DNA of 28,742 bases from an uncultured Collinsella sp. (GTDB lineage Bacteria > Actinomycetota > Coriobacteriia > Coriobacteriales > Coriobacteriaceae). Under the pieces are notes generated by a model that saw nothing but the letters and a program-made list of their open reading frames with translations, was not told the DNA's origin and ran no database searches. The number at the start of each line of letters is the position of its first letter. The first letter of the stretch is position 1. The translations under genes were made by a program, and so were the position numbers. The DNA lies in NCBI GenBank assembly GCA_902488525.1, contig CABTWP010000026.1, positions 1 to 28,742 on the forward strand, read 5' to 3'. This document shows, piece after piece, positions 24,232 to 28,742 of the stretch.

Positions 24232-24303
24232 GGCGGTCGCGGCGCACGCCCGCGCCCACGGGCTTATGATGGACGATAACGAGACGGAAAGGGGTCAGGT
24301 AGC

Positions 24304-24720
24304 ATGGCCGAGGACAATAGGAACAAACCGCTGTACATGATCAGCGTGGCGGCCGAGCTGACCGGCATGCACCCGCAGACTCTGCGCGTCTACGAGTCCA
24401 AAGGCTTGGTGAATCCCCAGCGCTCGGGCGGCAACACGCGTCTGTATTCGCGTGCCGATATCGAGCGCCTGGAGCTCATCAACCAGCTGACCGACGAGGG
24501 CATCAACCTTGCCGGCGTGGTGCGCATTCTCGATATGAAGGAGCGTGCCGAGGAGCGCGAGCGCGAGAACGAAAAGCTCCGCGCCCGCGTGCGCCAGCTC
24601 GAGGACGAGCTGCACGAATACAAGATGCAGAAGAAGATCACTGCCTTAGCCCCGCGCGACGGCTCAGTCAACCCCGAGCAAGTCATGCGCAAACTTTTGG
24701 GCGCAGGCGGGGATCTCTAG
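24304..24720 (+). CDS. hspR: MerR-type heat-shock repressor HspR
   Basis: HspR represses dnaK-type operons in actinobacteria and needs DnaK as co-repressor. The product has 138 residues. The start PLYMISVAAELTGMHPQTLR and the following VYESKGLVNPQRSGGNTRLY are typical of HspR within the MerR winged-helix family. A dimerising coiled coil follows (DMKERAEERERENEKLRARV). The last part (KKITALAPRDGSVNPEQVMR) is short and lacks cysteines, so it is not a metal-sensing MerR. A likely -10, TATGAT (24265-24270), lies upstream, so it may also have its own promoter. It is the last gene of the dnaK cluster, as in Streptomyces and mycobacteria. Its expected operator was not recognised before dnaK. Confidence 0.92.
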   Translation: MAEDNRNKPLYMISVAAELTGMHPQTLRVYESKGLVNPQRSGGNTRLYSRADIERLELINQLTDEGINLAGVVRILDMKERAEERERENEKLRARVRQLEDELHEYKMQKKITALAPRDGSVNPEQVMRKLLGAGGDL

Positions 24721-24861
24721 GTTACGCCGTTCTGCCGAACGGCGTAACGGCTCGACGCTGCGCGACGTCCAGAGCGACAATTTGTCATTCAAAAGGCAAG
24801 GCATGACCAGAAGGTCTATGCCTTGCCTTTTTCATGCCAACTTGTTCGCTCTGGACGTCGC
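24721..24861 (+). repeat. Composite structured intergenic element, copy 3
   Basis: The element begins right after the hspR stop codon. P1 is a perfect 11-bp hairpin (GTTACGCCGTT 24721-24731 with 24738-24748). The linker GCTCGACGCTGC follows. P2 is a perfect 16-bp helix (GCGACGTCCAGAGCGA 24762-24777 with 24846-24861). P3, inside P2, is a hairpin with the cap GACC-AGAA-GGTC and a one-nucleotide bulge at T24817. Compared with copy 2 (3400-3539), P1, P2 and P3 change in both arms while pairing is kept. Confidence 0.85.
24791..24832 (+). terminator. Terminator after hspR (P3 of the repeat element)
   Basis: AAGGCAAGGCAT-GACC (24793-24808) and GGTC-T-ATGCCTTGCCTT (24813-24829) form a long stem with an AGAA loop and one bulge. 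A T-run continues to 24832. It should end transcription of the dnaK-hspR cluster. Confidence 0.8.
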
Positions 24862-24884
24862 TCGCTGTCCGTCCTCTACCTGCG

Positions 24885-25013
24885 GCGTTGCCTTGCTCCG
24901 GATGCGGTGGTCATTGGGGACGTTCTTAAATGACTAGTTAAAGGGGACATTCTTGCGGCACTTGGCACTTGGGGACGTTCCTTTTGTGCCGGCACTTTGG
25001 GACACTCCTTGTC
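24885..25013 (+). repeat. GGGGACGTTCC repeat block
   Basis: The block holds GTCATTGGGGACGTTC, AAAGGGGACATTC, CTTGGGGACGTTCC and TTTGGGACACTCC phrases and follows the structured element, as at 3595-3680 and 99-186. No gene is present. Confidence 0.6.
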
Positions 25014-25042
25014 AGAAGAGTGATGCAAGGGGCTCGTCCTTT

Positions 25043-25060
25043 ACTTTACTGAGATAAAGT
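25043..25060. promoter_or_regulatory. Small palindrome before the aconitase-family gene
   Basis: ACTTTA (25043-25048) and TAAAGT (25055-25060) flank a 6-nt centre, about 100 bp before ATG 25161. It could be an operator. I could not draw a convincing -35/-10 pair in this region, so the promoter is unassigned. Confidence 0.3.
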
Positions 25061-25160
25061 GAACGTGTAGATTCGTAACCCACTCGCAACCGTTCTATGG
25101 CACGATATTGAACGAATGTATGCTATGCGCCCAAATCTTTTGGGCAGAGTGGGAGACAGT

Positions 25161-27461
25161 ATGGTCAAGCTGTACGAGGACGGCATCTACCTGCGTAACG
25201 GCAGCGAGGTTGTGCCTGAGGCCGAGGCTGCCGAGCGCGGTATTACGCAGACGTCCGAGGATGCCAAGCGCGGCACCATCGCGTATTCGATCCTTCAGGC
25301 ACACAACACGTCCGGCGACCCCGAGGCGCTCAAGATTCGCTTCGACGCCATGGCGAGCCACGACATCACCTTTGTCGGCATCATCCAGACGGCGCGCGCC
25401 TCGGGCATGGAGCAGTTCCCGCTGCCCTACGTGCTCACCAACTGCCACAACTCGCTGTGCGCCGTGGGCGGCACCATCAACGAGGACGACCACGTCTTTG
25501 GCCTTTCCGCGGCCAAGAAGTACGGCGGCATCTTCGTTCCGCCGCACATCGCCGTCATCCACTCCTTTATGCGTGAGAACTTCGCCGGCTGCGGCAAGAT
25601 GATCCTGGGTTCCGACTCGCACACCCGCTACGGCGCTCTGGGCACCATGGCCGTGGGCGAGGGCGGCGGCGAGCTGGCAAAGCAGCTGCTGCGCGACACC
25701 TACGACGTTGCCTATCCCGGCGTCGTTGCCATCTACCTCACGGGCGCCCCGCGCCCCGGCGTTGGCCCGCACGACGTGGCGCTCGCCATCATCCGTGCCG
25801 TCTTTGCCAAGGGTTACGTTAAGAATAAGGTCATGGAGTTCGTGGGCCCGGGCATCGCGAACATGACGACCGATTACCGCAACGGCGTCGACGTCATGAC
25901 CACCGAGACCACCTGCCTGTCGAGCATCTGGGCCACCGACGAGGACACGCACGCGTTTTTGACCATGCACGGTCGCGGCGAGGACTACCGCGAGCTCAAG
26001 CCCGCCGATGTTGCCTACTACGACGGCTGCGTCGAAGTCGATCTGTCGAGTATCAAGCCCATGATCGCGTTGCCGTTCCATCCTTCTAACGGCTTTGAGA
26101 TCGACGAGCTCAACGAGAACCTCGAGGACATCCTGCATGAGGTGGAGCTCGAGGCCGCCAAGATCGGCGAGGGCAAGACGCACTTTAGCCTGCTCGACAA
26201 GATCGTCGACGGCAAGCTGCACGTGCAGCAGGGCGTTATCGCCGGCTGCTCGGGCGGCAATTACGACTCCGTGGTCCAGGCTGCCCGTGTGCTCAAGGGC
26301 GCCAACACCGGCTGCGGCGAGTTCTCGCTGTCGGTCTATCCCACGAGCCAGCCCGTGGCACTCGAGCTTACACGCCGCGGCTATATCTACGACCTTATGG
26401 AGGCTGGCGCGATCGTGCGCACGGCGTTCTGCGGCCCGTGTTTCGGTGCCGGCGACACGCCCGCTAACAACGGCCTGTCCATCCGCCACACCACGCGCAA
26501 CTTCCCCAACCGTGAGGGTTCCAAGCCGGGCAATGGCCAGCTGAGTGCGGTGGCCCTGATGGACGCCCGCTCCATTGCGGCGACGGCTGCCAACGGCGGC
26601 GTCCTGACGCCGGCGACCGACCTGCCCGAGGAGACCTGGGACGAGGCCTGCGAGTACACCTTTGACGACGCGCCGTACAAGAAGCGCGTGTACTGGGGCT
26701 TTGGCAAGGCTGAGCCGGCCGACGAGCTGGTCGAAGGCCCCAACATCAAGCCGTGGCCCGCGATGGAGCCTCTCGGCGACGATATCCTGCTCAAGGTGTG
26801 CTCCAAGATCATGGACCCGGTCACTACGACTGACGAGCTCATTCCCTCGGGCGAGACGAGCTCCTTCCGCTCCAACCCGCTGGGTCTGGCCGAGTTTACG
26901 CTCAGCCGTCGCGACCCTGCCTACGTGGGCCGCTCCAAGGAGGTCGACGCGGTGGAAAAGCGCCGCGTTGCCGGCGAGGCAGCGGGCGACCTGGTGGCAC
27001 TCGATGCCGAGCTTGCCAGCGTGTTTGAGGCGCTGACCGGCGCGGGTGTCACGGCCGATGTCAAGGCGACCGAGTACGGCTCTATGCTCTATGCCAAGAA
27101 GCCCGGCGACGGTTCCGCCCGCGAGCAGGCCGCGAGCTGCCAGCGCGTGATTGGCGGCCTGGCCAACATCGTCCACGAGTACGCCACCAAGCGCTATCGC
27201 TCCAACGTGATGAACTGGGGCATGGTGCCCTTCCAGATGGAGGCGGAGCCCAACTTTGAGGTGGGCGACTACGTCTTTGTGCCGGGTATCCGTGCCGCGC
27301 TCGATGGCGACCTGAAGAACATTGCTGCCTACGTGGTGCGTGCCGACGGTGCGGTTGAGCAGATTGAGCTCTACATTGCCGATATGACGGCAGAGGAGCG
27401 TGCCATCGTCAAGGCCGGCTGCTTGATCAACTACAACAAGTTCAAGGCCGCTGCCGAGTAA
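25161..27461 (+). CDS. Aconitase-superfamily hydratase (YbhJ-like)
   Basis: Aconitase-family enzymes shift a hydroxyl by dehydration and rehydration at a [4Fe-4S] cluster. From ATG 25161 (GGGAG 5 nt upstream) the product has 766 residues; an ATG at 25116 adds 15 residues without a ribosome site. The first domains show LTNCHNSL, LGSDSHTRYGALGTMAVGEG (typical SHT motif), the cluster cysteines in IAGCSGGNYD and AFCGPCFGAG, and NGLSIRHTTRNFPNREGS. The swivel domain has GDGSAREQAASCQRVIGG, matching the substrate-binding GxSSREHAA loop with one Ser replaced by Ala. Length and these variants resemble the YbhJ-type 'putative hydratase' group more than AcnA or AcnB. It may serve as the aconitase of a partial citrate pathway or act on another hydroxy acid. 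The gene is alone, without citrate synthase or isocitrate dehydrogenase beside it. Confidence 0.88.
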   Translation: MVKLYEDGIYLRNGSEVVPEAEAAERGITQTSEDAKRGTIAYSILQAHNTSGDPEALKIRFDAMASHDITFVGIIQTARASGMEQFPLPYVLTNCHNSLCAVGGTINEDDHVFGLSAAKKYGGIFVPPHIAVIHSFMRENFAGCGKMILGSDSHTRYGALGTMAVGEGGGELAKQLLRDTYDVAYPGVVAIYLTGAPRPGVGPHDVALAIIRAVFAKGYVKNKVMEFVGPGIANMTTDYRNGVDVMTTETTCLSSIWATDEDTHAFLTMHGRGEDYRELKPADVAYYDGCVEVDLSSIKPMIALPFHPSNGFEIDELNENLEDILHEVELEAAKIGEGKTHFSLLDKIVDGKLHVQQGVIAGCSGGNYDSVVQAARVLKGANTGCGEFSLSVYPTSQPVALELTRRGYIYDLMEAGAIVRTAFCGPCFGAGDTPANNGLSIRHTTRNFPNREGSKPGNGQLSAVALMDARSIAATAANGGVLTPATDLPEETWDEACEYTFDDAPYKKRVYWGFGKAEPADELVEGPNIKPWPAMEPLGDDILLKVCSKIMDPVTTTDELIPSGETSSFRSNPLGLAEFTLSRRDPAYVGRSKEVDAVEKRRVAGEAAGDLVALDAELASVFEALTGAGVTADVKATEYGSMLYAKKPGDGSAREQAASCQRVIGGLANIVHEYATKRYRSNVMNWGMVPFQMEAEPNFEVGDYVFVPGIRAALDGDLKNIAAYVVRADGAVEQIELYIADMTAEERAIVKAGCLINYNKFKAAAE

Positions 27462-27472
27462 CCCTGCTGTAC

Positions 27473-27544
27473 GCCCCGGCCACACCTTTCCCTCGTGCTC
27501 ACGCGCTTCGCGAGGGTCGCCCGAGGGAAAGGTGTGGCCGGGGC
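27473..27544. other. Long inverted repeat after the aconitase-family gene
   Basis: Arms at 27473-27495 and 27522-27544 are a perfect 23-bp inverted repeat (start GCCCCGGCCACACCTTTCCC). The 26-nt interior has its own CGAGGG (27511-27516), which can pair with CCCTCG (27490-27495) in competition with the main stem, and a CGCG-CTT-CGCG hairpin (27502-27512). No T-run follows. It begins 11 bp after the stop codon. Confidence 0.85.
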
Positions 27545-27599
27545 TACCGCGACGTTTTCGTTGGGTCTTGAGGGACGCTAATAAATAGACTTGCTTGAT

Positions 27600-27630
27600 G
27601 CCGCCTCTGTTAATGGGGCGGCTTCTTTTT
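27600..27630 (+). terminator. Terminator downstream of the aconitase-family gene
   Basis: GCCGCCTC (27600-27607) pairs with GGGGCGGC (27615-27622) with one G-T pair and a TGTTAAT loop. TTCTTTTT follows. It lies 140 bp after the stop codon, beyond the long inverted repeat. Confidence 0.8.
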
Positions 27631-27637
27631 GTCGAAA

Positions 27638-27672
27638 ACCGCCACAAAGGGGGCAGACATCTTTGTGGTGGT
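27638..27672. repeat. CCACCACAAAGG hairpin repeat, copy 1
   Basis: ACCGCCACAAAG (27638-27649) pairs with CTTTGTGGTGGT (27661-27672), one G-T pair. Two more copies are at 27846-27876 and 28707-28742. Confidence 0.75.
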
Positions 27673-27689
27673 CCGCGGTTTGTCTTGTT

Positions 27690-27818
27690 CTGTAACAGGT
27701 AGACCCTTATTTGCCGAGTAGTTGTTACAGATTTAGATAAACGGAAACTGCTGAACATTTCGTCTCGATCTGTAACATCTGAGGTCCAAAACGGCAGCTA
27801 GGTGTTACAGATCGAGAC
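27690..27818. repeat. Tandem CTGTAACA / TGTTACAG palindromes
   Basis: A first pair, CTGTAACA (27690-27697) and TGTTACAG (27723-27730), is followed by a perfect 16-bp inverted repeat, GTCTCGATCTGTAACA (27762-27777) with 27803-27818. The same TGTAACA core thus occurs four times in alternating orientation within 130 bp. No gene or T-run is present. It may be another intergenic repeat family or a binding array. Confidence 0.75.
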
Positions 27819-27845
27819 AGTTGAGCGCCAGAGTCGAAAACCACC

Positions 27846-27876
27846 ACAAAGGGGCCTGTCCCTTTCGTGGTGGTGG
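27846..27876. repeat. CCACCACAAAGG hairpin repeat, copy 2
   Basis: CCACCACAAAGGGG and CCCTTTCGTGGTGG face each other around a CCTGT loop, preceded by GTCGAAAA as in the copies at 27638 and 28707. The short GGGGCCTGTCCC centre resembles the AAAAAGGGACAGG element at 9791-9861. Confidence 0.7.
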
Positions 27877-27928
27877 GGGGCGAGTTCGATGTTGCCGTGC
27901 TCGTTGAACGACATTCTAATGAGCGTCC

Positions 27929-28597
27929 CTACAGGATTTCATCCGGGCTGGCGGGTTTGGTTGTTTTGGGGATGCCGAGTTTGGATGACGCGAAATCGTC
28001 AACATTGTCCTTAATTCCGTCTTTGGTGTAGACAGTGACCATATAGGTGCTGTGTCCGAATTCGCCCTTGTCGCGTGTTGCCCAAGCATCCCAGTAGGCG
28101 GCCCCGTTTCGCCCTTTGATTTTTCCGACACGGCGGAGTTCTGTTCGCTTTAATTTCCGGTTGCTATAGATGGTTCGACCGGCTTCCGCGGTGAGCCCGC
28201 ACTGTCCAAGCAGCTTGTCGAGGACTTGGTTCATGTGGCGCTCATCGGTGTTTGGTGCGTAGTCGTAGGCGAGGGTGATGGAGTCGAGTGGCTGGTCGTC
28301 GATCAGATAGTTTAGCGCCTGAGGTTCAAGGCAGAAATAGGGGGAGCATCCGTCGACCTTGCCGAGCAACGGTAACTTAGACTGCCAACTTCCGGTGGGA
28401 ATTGCATATTCGTAGAACACGCCACGGCAGACAAAGGAGAGCGAGGTGGCACGCGAGCCGGCGTCGATCATCCCGCAAAGATCGAAGGGCGAGGCGATAC
28501 CAAAAGAAAAGGGCGTGATGACGATAAGGAAGAGCATCACGATGGGTATGGCGAGAATGGCGATGACGTTGCGACCGGTGGAATGAGACGGCTTCAT
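27929..28597 (-). CDS. Membrane-anchored protein of unknown function
   Basis: From ATG 28597 (GAGGAG 5 nt upstream) the product has 222 residues; a TTG six codons upstream is less likely. A short basic N-terminus (MKPSHSTGRN) precedes one strong membrane span (about residues 11-32, VIAILAIPIVMLFLIVITPF). The remaining ~185 residues should lie outside the membrane. They include four Cys in the first half (LCGMIDAG, FVCRGV, DGCSPYFC), possibly disulfide-forming, then a basic region (YSNRKLKRTELRRVGKIKGR) and a beta-type tail (YWDAWATRDKGEF). There is no lipobox. I recognise no family. It lies alone between repeat-rich regions. Confidence 0.8.
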   Translation of the reverse strand: MKPSHSTGRNVIAILAIPIVMLFLIVITPFSFGIASPFDLCGMIDAGSRATSLSFVCRGVFYEYAIPTGSWQSKLPLLGKVDGCSPYFCLEPQALNYLIDDQPLDSITLAYDYAPNTDERHMNQVLDKLLGQCGLTAEAGRTIYSNRKLKRTELRRVGKIKGRNGAAYWDAWATRDKGEFGHSTYMVTVYTKDGIKDNVDDFASSKLGIPKTTKPASPDEIL

Positions 28598-28706
28598 ATG
28601 CGCTCCTCGAGACAAAGATCTGTTGAGGATAGGCAGAAATGGATATGTTCAGAGAACAATTCAAGTTTAATCTCATGGCGCGAGATGGTCGACCGTTAGC
28701 GTCGAA

Positions 28707-28742
28707 AACCACCACAAAGGTGCCTGTCCCCTTTGTGGTGGT
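28707..28742. repeat. CCACCACAAAGG hairpin repeat, copy 3 (reaches window end)
   Basis: ACCACCACAAAGG and CCTTTGTGGTGGT form a clean 13-bp inverted repeat around TGCCTGTCC, after the same GTCGAAA lead as the other copies. The element is cut by the end of the window or ends there. Confidence 0.7.

Noticed and set aside
25095..27758. Very long minus-strand open frame (887 codons) opposite the aconitase-family gene
   Set aside because: It mirrors a well-supported gene with clear motifs, has no domain of its own and no ribosome site; it is the usual antisense shadow of high-GC coding sequence.
27638..27876. CRISPR-like spacing of repeated hairpins
   Set aside because: The repeats are few, uneven in spacing, themselves palindromic, and no cas gene is near.

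Overview
The window reads as a chromosomal segment of a high-GC, anaerobic gut actinobacterium of the class Coriobacteriia, most likely Collinsella or a close relative. This rests on codon use, an HspR-type regulator in the dnaK cluster, a [NiFe]-hydrogenase maturation operon, and intergenic spaces packed with palindromic repeats. The taxon is an inference from gene content; no database was searched.

Layout. 1-1712: a Fic-family AMPylator-type gene (minus strand) with an AT-rich palindromic upstream region, bracketed by two direct copies of a ~65-bp hairpin repeat. 2052-3381: a PTS glucose-type EIIA protein and a small lipoprotein. 3382-3911: mosaic of palindromic repeats. 3912-9767 (minus strand): hypF, hypC, hypD, hypE and a HAD phosphatase. 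9885-10647 (minus): a NikR-type nickel regulator with a Cys/His-rich N-terminal tail, 1 nt downstream of a small helical protein. 10879-11199 (minus): thioredoxin. 11336-11911: uncharacterised protein. 11976-13975 (minus): AgrC/LytS-like sensor kinase and LytTR response regulator. 14183-18135: complete de novo NAD operon nadA-nadB-nadC-niaR behind a 19-bp-arm palindrome that overlaps a candidate promoter. 18153-19521: an IS3-family insertion sequence. 19639-19824 (minus): 2[4Fe-4S] ferredoxin. 20421-24720: dnaK-grpE-dnaJ-hspR. 25161-27461: aconitase-superfamily hydratase. 27462-27928: dense inverted repeats. 27929-28597 (minus): a membrane-anchored protein of unknown function.

How the genes fit together. 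HypF/C/D/E make and insert the Fe(CN)2CO centre of [NiFe]-hydrogenase, and the adjacent NikR homologue is suited to tying nickel supply to this pathway. HypA, HypB and the hydrogenase subunits are not in the window. NiaR, the last gene of the NAD operon, is expected to repress the operon when niacin is available, and the palindrome before nadA is its likely operator. HspR probably controls the chaperone cluster in which it lies, although no clear HAIR operator was found.

The observation I rate highest is a composite intergenic element seen in two full copies and one partial copy (about 1-48, 3400-3539 and 24721-24861). It has nested helices whose bases differ between copies while pairing is kept, capped by a constant GACC-NNAA-GGTC hairpin with a one-nucleotide bulge. 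In two cases it begins right after a stop codon. Other points are the Fic cassette between direct hairpin repeats, the NikR tail and its partner, a probable second start inside grpE, asymmetric IS ends, and large mutually exclusive hairpins after the aconitase-family gene. No CRISPR array, tRNA, rRNA or prophage was seen.
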